This document shows positions 31,353 through 39,838 of a stretch of DNA of 64,000 bases, piece after piece. Position numbers and translations under genes: made by a program. This stretch comes from Asanoa hainanensis (lineage in GTDB: Bacteria; Actinomycetota; Actinomycetes; Mycobacteriales; Micromonosporaceae): positions 54,098-118,097 of the forward strand of contig NZ_FZPH01000022.1 in the NCBI RefSeq assembly GCF_900188485.1, given 5' to 3'. Each line of letters starts with the position of its first letter. Position 1 is the stretch's first letter. A model generated the notes under the pieces. The model made no database searches, was not told where the DNA came from, and saw only the letters and a list, made by a program, of their open reading frames with translations.

Positions 31353-33674
31353 ATGCGTGTCAGAAGAAGACGTCTGGCTGTCCTCGCAACACTGCTAGCC
31401 GTGCTGCCGTCAGCCGTCGCCCTGCCCTCCGCCGCCCAAGCCGCGACACCGCCGGCGACCGGGGCCGCCCAGACCTCCCAGGTGCGCGCTGACTGCGGCG
31501 GTCCCCTGCCCTTCGGCCAGATCGCGGCGTGCTCGATCGACCAAGGCGAGACCCAGACCTACACGGTCACCACCGCGAAGGCCGCCGACACGCTGCTGAT
31601 CACGCGCGCCAATGTCAGCGGCGAGATCGTCGAAGGCGTCGTCACCAACGCCGCGGGCCAACAGGTCTGTTCCGTATTCGGCAGCGTCTCGGACTGTGTC
31701 GCCGGTGCTGCCGGCACGTACACCATCACGATGTCCAGCCGATGGGGCCCAGGCGAATACACGCTCGCCGTCGACTCGCTCAAGACCCCGTCGTCCTGCA
31801 CCCAGCTCGACAACGCCTTCTTCTCGTTCGCGTCGCCGGGCATCTCCACGACCATCCCAGCAGGCTCCGCAGGGCAGTGCTACCGATTCAACCAGCCCCT
31901 CGACAGCGTGCTGCAGCTGACGACGCCGCTCGGCGGCGTTCAAGGGACGATCGTCGACGCCGCGTTCCAGCCCGTCTGCCAGATCTCCTACGGCGCGACG
32001 CAGTGCAGGCTGCGCACGGCCGGCCCTTACCGCGTGTTCATCCGGGAATACAGCGGCTCCGAGGCCGCTTACCGGCTGCGCATGCCCCGCCTGACGACAC
32101 CGGCCGGTTGCCCGCTGCTGCGCACCACCGGGTTCGGCGATCCCGGTGCCAACAGCAACACCGCCACGGTCGAGGGCAACGACTTCACCTGCCACAAGGT
32201 CCGCGCGGCCGCGGCCGGCGCGACCCTGTTCCGGGTCTATAACGGGCAACACTTCGACTGGATCCTCTACGACCAGGCGGCCCAACAGATCTGCAGCGAG
32301 TACGAGCATGCGCGCGGCTGCACCATCCCGGCCGCCGGCGATTACATCCTGCTGATGCCGAACACCAACTGGGAAAAGGTCACTTACCAGGTGGCTGCCG
32401 TGACCCTCTACCGCAACTCCGGCTGCGCGCCCACGACCGGCACCACGTGGACCGAGCCGACCATCTCGGTGACGCAGGGCTCGCTGATCGGCACCCACTG
32501 CCAGCCCTTCCGCGGGCAGGCCGGCGACCGGATCCTCGCGTTCGGGGCACCGACCCGCTGGAACGACTTCTACCACTGGGTCGTCGACAGCGCCGGCAAC
32601 CCGTTCTGCCCGTACTACGACGAGCAGGCGGGGTGCGTGCTACCCACCACCGGCACTTACCGGGTGATCTCCTACCTCGGCAACCAGAGCACGGAGGAGC
32701 CCCAGGCGCCGTACGAGCTGCAGGTGCGGCGGCTCAACAACCCGGTCGGCTGCCCGACCGTCAGCCCGGGCGCGTACGGCGCGGCTCCGGCCGGAGCGGC
32801 GGCGGGCATCCGGTGCCGCATCCTCGACGTGCCGGCCGCGGGTGACTACCGGGTCGATGCACACTGGGCCGACAACTACGATGCCAGCCCCACCGTCTTC
32901 GACGCCGACTTCCGGGAGCTGTGCCGGACCTTCTGCCAGTTCGCGGCGCCGGGGCGCTACACGATGGTGCTGTCGGCCACCTCCGACTCCATCATCCAGA
33001 ACGACTCGGCGTACGCGACGACGTTCCTGCCGGCCGCTCCGTCGTCCTGCGCGAGCGCGCCGGGCAACGGCGACCTGGTGTCTGGCGAGTTCCGCGCCGC
33101 CGGCCAGCTCGACTGTCTCGAGTTGTCCGCGCCGGCCGGGGGCAAGGTGGTGCGGGTGCTGCCGACCGACGCGACCGGCGTCGGCCGGCCGTACGTGTCG
33201 GTCGTCGACGCCAACGGCGGCTACGTCTGCGACGCGAACCCTCTTTACCAGTACTCGTGCGAGCTGACCGGCGAGGCGCCGTTCTTCGCGCTGGTCGACA
33301 ACCGCAACGGGGGGACGCCGACCGGCACGTATCAGGTGGGCATCGCCACGGTGTCGCCGCCACCGTCGTGCGCCGCCCAGGCGAACGACTCGACGGTCAA
33401 CAGCAGCGCTGACCGGGTCGGCTTCTGCTTCACGATCGCGGCTGACGACCACACCGCCCGTGAGGACCTGCGCTACCGGCGCACGTCGGGCACCGGCAAC
33501 GCGACGATGTCCGTCTTCAGCGCGGACGGCATCCGCTACTGCTACACGATGACGCCGTCGGCCGACCGTACCCTCAACTGCACCTTGCCCGAAGGCCAGA
33601 TCACCGTCCTGCTGGAGACCGCCGCGCAGACGGCGACCTGGCAGGTGACTCGCCAGGCCGTCCCTACGCCGTAA
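31353..33674 (+). CDS. Secreted protein of seven Cys-containing beta repeats
   Basis: A 773-residue exported protein with a signal peptide (LAVLATLLAVLPSAVALPSAAQAA). The mature part has about seven repeats of roughly 95-115 residues. Each ends in a strand like YTLAVDSL, YRLRMPRL, YQVAAVTL, YELQVRRL or YQVGIATV, followed by a Pro-rich turn and Cys. Each repeat has about two to four Cys residues, fitting disulfides, and a final strand typical of bacterial pre-peptidase-like beta sandwiches. No catalytic domain, anchor or sorting signal is seen. GGGGAG precedes the ATG at 31353. The function is unknown, possibly surface adhesion or binding. Confidence 0.8.
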   Translation: MRVRRRRLAVLATLLAVLPSAVALPSAAQAATPPATGAAQTSQVRADCGGPLPFGQIAACSIDQGETQTYTVTTAKAADTLLITRANVSGEIVEGVVTNAAGQQVCSVFGSVSDCVAGAAGTYTITMSSRWGPGEYTLAVDSLKTPSSCTQLDNAFFSFASPGISTTIPAGSAGQCYRFNQPLDSVLQLTTPLGGVQGTIVDAAFQPVCQISYGATQCRLRTAGPYRVFIREYSGSEAAYRLRMPRLTTPAGCPLLRTTGFGDPGANSNTATVEGNDFTCHKVRAAAAGATLFRVYNGQHFDWILYDQAAQQICSEYEHARGCTIPAAGDYILLMPNTNWEKVTYQVAAVTLYRNSGCAPTTGTTWTEPTISVTQGSLIGTHCQPFRGQAGDRILAFGAPTRWNDFYHWVVDSAGNPFCPYYDEQAGCVLPTTGTYRVISYLGNQSTEEPQAPYELQVRRLNNPVGCPTVSPGAYGAAPAGAAAGIRCRILDVPAAGDYRVDAHWADNYDASPTVFDADFRELCRTFCQFAAPGRYTMVLSATSDSIIQNDSAYATTFLPAAPSSCASAPGNGDLVSGEFRAAGQLDCLELSAPAGGKVVRVLPTDATGVGRPYVSVVDANGGYVCDANPLYQYSCELTGEAPFFALVDNRNGGTPTGTYQVGIATVSPPPSCAAQANDSTVNSSADRVGFCFTIAADDHTAREDLRYRRTSGTGNATMSVFSADGIRYCYTMTPSADRTLNCTLPEGQITVLLETAAQTATWQVTRQAVPTP

Positions 33675-33679
33675 CGCGA

Positions 33680-33712
33680 AACGGGCGGGCGTCCGGGGGA
33701 CGCCCGCCCGTT
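33680..33712. terminator. Strong bidirectional stem-loop terminator
   Basis: AACGGGCGGGCGTCC (33680-33694) pairs perfectly with GGACGCCCGCCCGTT (33698-33712) across a GGG loop. It lies between the repeat protein and the convergent HisD-like gene, marking the end of the catabolic island. Confidence 0.75.
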
Positions 33713-33752
33713 CCCGTCGGCTCACCAGCGCGCGACCGCACCGGTCAACCGC

Positions 33753-35051
33753 TCACCGCCAGGACAGCGGATCGCCGGCGTACTTGTGTGCCCGGACGTC
33801 GCCGGATCGCGCGTGGCCCTCGAAGAGCTCCACCCGGGCCGCGCGGCCGCACAGGCGGCCCAGTTCGACGCTCGCCGCCGGGCTGGTGACCTCCTGGTAG
33901 GTCACCGTTTTCAGGTACTTGCCTACCCACAGGCCGCCCGTGTAGCGGGCCGCTCCGCGCGTCGGCAGCGTGTGGTTCGTCCCGATCACCTTGTCCCCAT
34001 AGGACACACACGTGCCCTCGCCCAGGAACAGGGCGCCGTAGTTGCGCATCGCCGTCAGGGCGTCTCGGGGCGACTCGGTCAGGACCTGGACGTGCTCCGA
34101 GGCGTACGAGTCCGCCAGCTCGAACGCCTCGGCCAGGTCCGCCACCACCGCCACCTCGCCGTGGTCGCGCCAGGCCGGCGCGGCGAAGTCGCGGGTGGGC
34201 ATGCCCGGCAGGATCTCCTCGATCAGCTCCATGACCCGGCGGGCCAGCGTCTCGGAGTCAGTGATCAGGATGGCCGGCGAGTCCGGGCCGTGCTCCGCCT
34301 GGCTGAGCAGGTCCACCGCGACCACGAACGGGTCCGCCGTGCCGTCCGCGATCACCAGGATCTCGGTCGGGCCGGCGAACAGGTCGATGCCGACCTCACC
34401 GAAGAGCTGCCGCTTGGCCTCGGCGACATAGGCGTTGCCCGGGCCGGCCAGCAGGTCCACCTTGCCGATGGTCTCGGTGCCAAGCGCCATCGCCGCGACC
34501 GCCTGGGTGCCGCCAAGCAGGTAGATCTCGTCGGCGCCAGCCAGGTGCAGCGCAGCCACCGTCGCCGCCGGGATCTTGCCCCGGATCGGTGGCGTGCACG
34601 ACGTGACGCGCGAGACGCCGGCCACCTTGGCGGTCACCACGGTCATGTGGGCCGACGCCACGAGCGGGTAGCGGCCGCCGGGCACGTACGCGCCCGCGGC
34701 GGCCACGGGGATGTTCTTCTGGCCCAGGAACACCCCCGGCGACACCTCGTCCTCGAAGTCGCGCAACGAGTCCTTCTGCCGCTGGGCGAAGTCGCGTACC
34801 CGAGCCTGCACCGTCTTGATGTCCGCGATCGCCTGCTCCGGCACGGTCGCCACGATGCGCTCGATCTCGTCCGGAGACAGCCGGAACGACGGGGGCGACC
34901 AGTTGTCGAACTTCTCCGAGTACTCCCGGACCGCGGCGTCACCGCGTGAGCGGACATCGGCGATCACCCCCGCCACCGTTTCCCGCACGCCGCGAGCCTG
35001 CGCGTCGTCCTGGGTCGCCGCGGGCGCCGACTTCAGGTAGCGCGCTGCCAT
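33753..35051 (-). CDS. hisD: HisD-family dehydrogenase in a catabolic cluster
   Basis: A 432-residue NAD-dependent alcohol dehydrogenase of the histidinol dehydrogenase family. It contains VPGGRYPLVASAHMTVVTAKVAGV, LAGPGNAYVAEAKRQLFG, LSQAEHGPDSPAILIT and the C-terminal GTNHTLPTRGAARYTGGLWVGKYLKTVTYQ. HisD normally oxidises histidinol to histidine, but no other his gene is present and the neighbours are catabolic, so it more likely oxidises another amino- or sulfo-alcohol, as HpsN relatives do. It is the last gene after PIG-L, 18 bp downstream, and probably shares its operator-controlled promoter. Confidence 0.9.
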   Translation of the reverse strand: MAARYLKSAPAATQDDAQARGVRETVAGVIADVRSRGDAAVREYSEKFDNWSPPSFRLSPDEIERIVATVPEQAIADIKTVQARVRDFAQRQKDSLRDFEDEVSPGVFLGQKNIPVAAAGAYVPGGRYPLVASAHMTVVTAKVAGVSRVTSCTPPIRGKIPAATVAALHLAGADEIYLLGGTQAVAAMALGTETIGKVDLLAGPGNAYVAEAKRQLFGEVGIDLFAGPTEILVIADGTADPFVVAVDLLSQAEHGPDSPAILITDSETLARRVMELIEEILPGMPTRDFAAPAWRDHGEVAVVADLAEAFELADSYASEHVQVLTESPRDALTAMRNYGALFLGEGTCVSYGDKVIGTNHTLPTRGAARYTGGLWVGKYLKTVTYQEVTSPAASVELGRLCGRAARVELFEGHARSGDVRAHKYAGDPLSWR

Positions 35052-35069
35052 GACCAAAACCTCCAGAAG

Positions 35070-35912
35070 TCAGATCGGGTACGTGGCCCGCAGGTTGACC
35101 GTGCTGTACGTGATGTGCCGCGTCAGCACGTCGTCGCCGCGGGCGGCCTCGGTGACCGGCAGCAGCGAGTGGGTCTCGTTGTTCATGCGGTAGAACGCCT
35201 CGGCGAAGTTGACGCCCGCCACCCGGCCGCTCTCGCCGTTGTTGGCCTCGATCAGCTTGCGCGCGAACAACCCCGAGTAACCCTGGCTGTCGAAGCAGTC
35301 CATCGCCGCGATCTTTTTGCCGACCACGTCCGTGATGTCGATGTAGACGTCGTTGCGCAGCCCGTACAGGCTCAGCCCGTCGCCGGCCATCACGGGCAGC
35401 GAGGTGAAGAAGACCTGCTTGACGTGGAACTCCGCGCGGTCGTCGAGGTTCTTCACGAACGCGCCGGCCCGCCCGAGCGCGGCCAGCACCGTCACCGTCG
35501 CCACCGTGTGCATGTTGGCTGCCGCCACCGGGTTGACCGGGTAGTCGCAGATCACGACGTCCGGCCGTTCGATCGCGAGCTGCTCGGCGACCTGGTCGAC
35601 GACGTCCTCGCGCAGGGCGGCGTAGTTGTCGTCCAGGTCCAGCGTGATCACGCGGGAGATGCCGACGATCTCGGCGGCCCGTTCGAGCTCGCCCTTCTTG
35701 TGGGCCACGATGTCGTCGAGGCCGGCGTTCGCGATCGCCTCGTCGGGCGAGTCCTTGCGCCACTCCTCGGCGTACCGGTTGGCGTGGATCCGCCCGCCGT
35801 GCGTCAGGATCAGCGCGACCACCTCGTCGCCCGCGGCCGCGTGCCGGGCCAGGGTGCCGCCGCAGTTGGTGATCGTGTCCGCCGGGTGGGCGTAGATGGT
35901 CATGACCTTCAT
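35070..35912 (-). CDS. PIG-L/LmbE-family deacetylase with altered active site
   Basis: A 280-residue PIG-L-like protein. The zinc motif is AHPAD (8-12), where the family has AHPDD: the metal ligands His9 and Asp12 remain, but Asp11, the general-base position, is Ala. GGTLARHAAAGDEVVALILTHGG and the distal His135 in ANMHTVATV are kept. Typical members deacetylate N-acetylglucosamine conjugates such as mycothiol precursors. Activity here may be altered or lost. The spacer before its start holds one 19-bp IclR-type palindrome (35927-35945), so it and hisD form a regulated unit. Confidence 0.85.
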   Translation of the reverse strand: MKVMTIYAHPADTITNCGGTLARHAAAGDEVVALILTHGGRIHANRYAEEWRKDSPDEAIANAGLDDIVAHKKGELERAAEIVGISRVITLDLDDNYAALREDVVDQVAEQLAIERPDVVICDYPVNPVAAANMHTVATVTVLAALGRAGAFVKNLDDRAEFHVKQVFFTSLPVMAGDGLSLYGLRNDVYIDITDVVGKKIAAMDCFDSQGYSGLFARKLIEANNGESGRVAGVNFAEAFYRMNNETHSLLPVTEAARGDDVLTRHITYSTVNLRATYPI

Positions 35913-35926
35913 GGTTGTCCAGCGAA

Positions 35927-35945
35927 CGTGAAACGCCGTTCCATG
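35927..35945. promoter_or_regulatory. IclR-type operator, site 2
   Basis: CGTGAAACGCCGTTCCATG fits the consensus CATGGAAC-N3-GTTCCATG with two mismatches. It lies in the 37-bp spacer between the DSD1-type gene and the PIG-L gene, 15 bp before the PIG-L start codon. Confidence 0.65.
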
Positions 35946-35949
35946 TCAA

Positions 35950-37029
35950 TCAGTAGCGGGCCGAGATTTCCCAGCGCTCGACCGCCATGTCGCCCCGCAC
36001 CGCGTACAGGTGGCTCCACATGTTGGTCGTGCCGCAGGCATGGTTGGGCACGAGCCGCACCAGATCGCCGACGGCCAAGCCGCTCCCGACCAGAAAGCCG
36101 TGCTCCTCGTTGGCTTCCGGGAAGGTGACGTCCGGCCGGTCGAGCACCAGGCCCACCCCGCCGGCGGCCGCGATCGCGTCGGAGCTCATCGCCTTGATGC
36201 CGGCGTCGATGATCGGCCGACCGGCGCGCTGCACGGACGCCACGGTCGCGAGCACCGTCTGGGCGCACTGGTCGAGCGTGCAACTGCCGAGCCGCGTCTG
36301 GTTCGCGTCGTAGTAGACGTAGGTGCCGGGCCGGCCCTCCGTCACCCCGGGCACGAACGGCGTCGACGTGGCACCGGGTGTCGAGCCGACCGAAACCACC
36401 TCGACCAAAAAGCCGGCGGTACGCAGTGCGTCAGCGACCGACACCAGCAGCGCACCCGCGGTCGACCCGGCCTCCTCCAGCGCCGGACGGTCCGCCAGCG
36501 CCGAGATGTGCCCCTCGTGGGTCAGCACGCCCCGCAGTCGCAGACCGGGCAGCGAAGCGATAGCGGTGGCCGTCGCGACCGCCGACGAGGGCTCGACGCC
36601 CAACCGGGCGTGCCCGGTGTTGACCTCGAGCACGAACGGCACCGTGATCCCCGCCGCAAAAGCAGAAGCCGACAACGGCCGGGCCGCCTCCACCGAGTCC
36701 AGCGAGACGGTCAACCCGCCACCGTGCTGAGCGATCGCGTCGACGACAAACCGCACCTTGCGCGGCCCGATCGGGATGTGCGCCCACAGCAGATCGCCCA
36801 CACCGTGCGACTGCAGCCACGCCACCTCGGCCGCGGTGGAGCAGGTGAAGCCGATCGCGCCTGCGGCGAGCTGGCGGCGGGCGACCTCCCAGCACTTGGA
36901 CGTCTTGACGTGCGGGCGCAGCGCGACACCGGCGGCCGCGAACGCGCCGGCCATCGCGGCGATGTTGCGCTCCAGCCGGTCGAGGTCGACCAGCAGCGCG
37001 GGCGTCGGCAACGCGGCGAGCGGGATCAT
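35950..37029 (-). CDS. DSD1-type PLP enzyme (D-serine dehydratase / D-threonine aldolase fold)
   Basis: A 359-residue fold-type III PLP enzyme. The cofactor Lys42 is in LRPHVKTSKC, and the metal pair His329-x-Cys331 is in VPNHACGTTN, the signature of zinc/manganese-dependent D-serine dehydratase and D-threonine aldolase. It should cleave or deaminate a D-hydroxy-amino acid. A dehydratase would release an enamine, which fits the RidA gene in the cluster. The start ATG overlaps the stop of the amidohydrolase gene (ATGA, 37026-37029), so the two are coupled. Confidence 0.88.
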   Translation of the reverse strand: MIPLAALPTPALLVDLDRLERNIAAMAGAFAAAGVALRPHVKTSKCWEVARRQLAAGAIGFTCSTAAEVAWLQSHGVGDLLWAHIPIGPRKVRFVVDAIAQHGGGLTVSLDSVEAARPLSASAFAAGITVPFVLEVNTGHARLGVEPSSAVATATAIASLPGLRLRGVLTHEGHISALADRPALEEAGSTAGALLVSVADALRTAGFLVEVVSVGSTPGATSTPFVPGVTEGRPGTYVYYDANQTRLGSCTLDQCAQTVLATVASVQRAGRPIIDAGIKAMSSDAIAAAGGVGLVLDRPDVTFPEANEEHGFLVGSGLAVGDLVRLVPNHACGTTNMWSHLYAVRGDMAVERWEISARY

Positions 37030-37859
37030 GCCAGCCCCAGGGCTTCGCGCGGGTCGCCGTCGAGCAACCACTCGAAGGTCGAAGGCTTGATCGCCGGCAA
37101 ACCGGACGGCCGCATGGAGGCGAGCGACCGCAGCCCCTCCACCGCCTCGGCCGGCGTCCACATCGGATAGTCCGAGCCGAACAGGAGCTTCTGCGTGACA
37201 CCCCACTCCTGCGCGCGTACCAGTGCCATGAAGCCGTCCAACGGCCTGGCCCACGACGCGGACACGTCGCCGAACACGTTGCGCGCCTTGCGCAGCACCA
37301 CGATGGTCTCGCGCTGCCACGGGTGGCCCAGGTGGGCGATGATCTGCTTGAGGTCGGGGTGCCGCCGGGCCACGTCGTCGACCAGCAGCGGGTTGGTCAG
37401 CTCCAGCCGGCCTTCGGGGCTCGGCGTCGTGCCCATGTGCCAGAGCACGATCAGCCCGGCCTCGGTGGCCGCCCGGAAGAACGGGTCGTGCGCCTCGTCG
37501 CGCGGGTCGAAGTGGGCCAGCACCGGGTAGAGCTTGACGCCCCGCAGCCCCCGGGCGATGCCGTCGGCGAGCTGGTCCATGACGTCGGCGTCGGAGAGGT
37601 CGAGCGCCATGAAGCCGATCGTGTTGGTGGACGTCTCAGCGACAAACTTCTCGACGTACTCGTTCGGCGTGATCACCCCGGCCCGGGTGGCCCGCATGCC
37701 GAACACGAACGCCAGGTCGACGCCGGCCGCGGCCATCGCCTCGTCGTACTGCTCGGGGGTCCGGTTCGCGTACTCGTGGCCGTAGACGGGCTGCCAGTTG
37801 CGATGCCACTCGCAACCCCAGTGTTCGGCGAGATGACAGTGCGTGTGTACGTCGATCAT
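37026..37859 (-). CDS. Amidohydrolase family 2 (TIM-barrel) protein
   Basis: A 277-residue metal-dependent hydrolase/decarboxylase. It has the N-terminal HxH at the first barrel strand (MIDVHTHCHLAEHWG), RGVKLYPVLAHFDPRDEA, a metal His in VLWHMGTTP, IIAHLGHPW, and the C-terminal Asp in LFGSDYPMW. The ACMSD-like family covers decarboxylases and hydrolases of small carboxylates. It overlaps both neighbours by 4 bp (with the D-aminoacylase and DSD1-type genes), so the three genes form one tight operon. Confidence 0.9.
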   Translation of the reverse strand: MIDVHTHCHLAEHWGCEWHRNWQPVYGHEYANRTPEQYDEAMAAAGVDLAFVFGMRATRAGVITPNEYVEKFVAETSTNTIGFMALDLSDADVMDQLADGIARGLRGVKLYPVLAHFDPRDEAHDPFFRAATEAGLIVLWHMGTTPSPEGRLELTNPLLVDDVARRHPDLKQIIAHLGHPWQRETIVVLRKARNVFGDVSASWARPLDGFMALVRAQEWGVTQKLLFGSDYPMWTPAEAVEGLRSLASMRPSGLPAIKPSTFEWLLDGDPREALGLA

Positions 37860-39421
37860 GCTGACCCTCTCAAGACGTTCCCGGCCCGCCGGCCGGTGTG
37901 CTCTCCCCCGTCGACGGTGACCACGCCGTTGACGAGCACGAGGTCGATGCCGGCGGCGAACTGGTGCGGATCGGTGAAGGTGGCCCGGTCACTCAACCGC
38001 GCCGGGTCGAAGACCACGACATCGGCGGGTACGCCCGGCCGCAGCAGACCCCGGTCGGCCAGCCCCACCCGGGCCGCGGGCGCCGACGTGCACCGCCGCA
38101 CCGCATCGGGCAGATCGGTGGCGTACGTACGCAGGTAGCGCGGGAACGTCCCATAGCTGCGCGGATGCGGGACGCCGGCCCCGGTCACCCCGCCCGGGTC
38201 GAGCGCGAGCCCGTCCGAGGCGACCACCGCGGCCGGGTGGTCGAGCACGGCGCGCAAGTCGGACTCGCTGCGCCCGCCGGCCGTCATCAGCACGCCGTTG
38301 CCGAGCTCGGCCAGCAGGTCGAGCACGACGTCGGCGGGGTCGCCACCAACCGCCAGCGCGGCGATCGTCTGCCCGACCACCGGATCCGGCGCCGGGCGGC
38401 TGGTCCAGCTCAGCGTCAGCTCGTCCCAGCCCGTCGGCCGGTCCACCCAGGCGGCACGGACCTCCGCACGCACCTCGGGGTCGCGCAGTCGGGGACCCCA
38501 CACCGCCGGCCCGCCCTCCTGGACGTGCGCCGGCAGCAACTGCGAGAGCGGCGCGTTGCCGTGCAGGTAGGGGTAGATGTCGACGCCGACGTCGCAACCG
38601 TCGGCGTTGGCCGCGTCGACCAGGTCGAGGGCCCGCCGCACCGCACCCCAGTTGCGGCGACCGACGGCGGCCAGGTGCGAGATCTGGGTGCGGGCACCGG
38701 TGGCCCGAGCGACCGCCACCGCCTGCGCCACCGAGGACAGCAGGTCGTCGTCGTAGTTCCGCACGTGCCACGTGAAGATCCGATCCCGCGACGCGACCAC
38801 GGACGCCAGCGCCAACAGCTCGGCGTCACGGGCGAAGGGCAGCGGTGCGTAGACCAGCCCGGTGGACAGCCCGACGGCACCCGCGGAGAAGGCGTCGTCG
38901 AGCAGCCCACACATCCGGTCCAGCTCGACCGGCGTGGCCACGCGGTCCGTGAAGCCGACCACCGAGGCGTGCAGCGCGAGGTGCCCGACCAGGGTGGCCA
39001 CGTTGATGCCGGGACCGACGGCGGCCAGCACGTCGAGATAGCCGGCGAGATCCCCCCAGGACCAGTCAACGTCAGGATCCAGGTCGAGATAGCCGACCGC
39101 CTGCCGGATCGGCCCAACGGCGGCGCCCGGCGCCAGCGGTGCCACGCCGAGGCCGCAGTTGCCGACGACCTCGGTGGTCACGCCCTGGTGCACCTTGCTC
39201 AGCCCGCGCGGGTCCGACAGCAGCGTCAGGTCGGAATGGGTGTGCACGTCGACGAAACCCGGGCAGACGACGCGGCCCGTGACGTCCCGCACCGAGGAGG
39301 CGGAGAGCCCGGACCCGATCGCGGCGACCCGGCCGTCGCGCACCAGGACGTCGGCGGTGACGGCGGGCCCGCCGGACCCGTCGACCACCAGGCCGCCGGT
39401 GAGCAGCAGCTCCTCAGGCAT
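37856..39421 (-). CDS. N-acyl-D-amino-acid deacylase
   Basis: A 521-residue amidohydrolase-superfamily enzyme of the D-aminoacylase type. It begins LLLTGGLVVDGSGGPAVTADVLVRDGRVAAIG and has the metal site FVDVHTHSDLTLL, then EVVGNCGLGVAP, GLVYAPLPFA, ISHLAAVGRRNWG and VASDGLALDPGG with HPRSYGTFPRYL. It would release D-amino acids from N-acyl forms, matching the DSD1-type enzyme downstream. The ATG at 39419-39421 is 10 bp from IclR-type operator site 1. The frame runs further upstream through the operator, which is not coding. Confidence 0.92.
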   Translation of the reverse strand: MPEELLLTGGLVVDGSGGPAVTADVLVRDGRVAAIGSGLSASSVRDVTGRVVCPGFVDVHTHSDLTLLSDPRGLSKVHQGVTTEVVGNCGLGVAPLAPGAAVGPIRQAVGYLDLDPDVDWSWGDLAGYLDVLAAVGPGINVATLVGHLALHASVVGFTDRVATPVELDRMCGLLDDAFSAGAVGLSTGLVYAPLPFARDAELLALASVVASRDRIFTWHVRNYDDDLLSSVAQAVAVARATGARTQISHLAAVGRRNWGAVRRALDLVDAANADGCDVGVDIYPYLHGNAPLSQLLPAHVQEGGPAVWGPRLRDPEVRAEVRAAWVDRPTGWDELTLSWTSRPAPDPVVGQTIAALAVGGDPADVVLDLLAELGNGVLMTAGGRSESDLRAVLDHPAAVVASDGLALDPGGVTGAGVPHPRSYGTFPRYLRTYATDLPDAVRRCTSAPAARVGLADRGLLRPGVPADVVVFDPARLSDRATFTDPHQFAAGIDLVLVNGVVTVDGGEHTGRRAGNVLRGSA

Positions 39422-39431
39422 GGGCAGCTCG

Positions 39432-39450
39432 CATGGAATGTGGTTCCATG
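39432..39450. promoter_or_regulatory. IclR-type operator, site 1
   Basis: CATGGAATGTGGTTCCATG is an almost perfect palindrome (CATGGAA and TTCCATG are exact arms). It fills the 34-bp spacer between the divergent D-aminoacylase and RidA genes, so one bound protein could control both. Confidence 0.75.
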
Positions 39451-39455
39451 TGCGA

Positions 39456-39833
39456 ATGATCGAGAGGTTCCACCCCGAGGGGCTCCCCGCACCGACCGTG
39501 CCGCTGTCGTCCGCCACCAGGGCGGGTGACTTCGTCTTCGTCTCCGGCCAGATCGCCACCGACCACGAGAACAAGGTCTTCATCGGCGACTTCGCCCGCG
39601 AGGTGGAGAGCACATTGGACAACGTGGAGGCGGTGTTGGCCTCGGCCGGCGCGCGTCCCGACCAGATCGTCAAGATCGGCGCGTTCCTGTCGAACGCGAT
39701 CCTGTTCGCGCCGTTCAACGAGATCTACCGGCGCCGCTTCCCGGAGGCGCCGCCGGCCCGCACGACGGTGGTCGTCGCGTTCGGCCACCCCGACGTACGC
39801 GTGGAGATCGAAGCGATCGCCTACGTAGGCTGA
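39456..39833 (+). CDS. ridA: RidA-family enamine/imine deaminase
   Basis: A 125-residue RidA protein (trimeric, cytosolic) that hydrolyses reactive enamine/imine intermediates from PLP enzymes. It has GDFVFVSGQIATD, a middle helix NVEAVLASAGARPDQIVKIGAF, and the Arg-containing PPARTTVVVAFGHPDVRVEIEAIA that binds the carboxylate and includes the catalytic Glu. It faces the D-aminoacylase gene across operator site 1. Its presence supports deamination chemistry by the DSD1-type enzyme. Confidence 0.93.
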   Translation: MIERFHPEGLPAPTVPLSSATRAGDFVFVSGQIATDHENKVFIGDFAREVESTLDNVEAVLASAGARPDQIVKIGAFLSNAILFAPFNEIYRRRFPEAPPARTTVVVAFGHPDVRVEIEAIAYVG

Positions 39834-39838
39834 CGCCC

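Noticed and set aside
33753..35051. HisD as a histidine biosynthesis gene
   Set aside because: No other his genes are present. The gene is embedded in a catabolic island with its own IclR-type operator, so a paralogous alcohol dehydrogenase is more likely.
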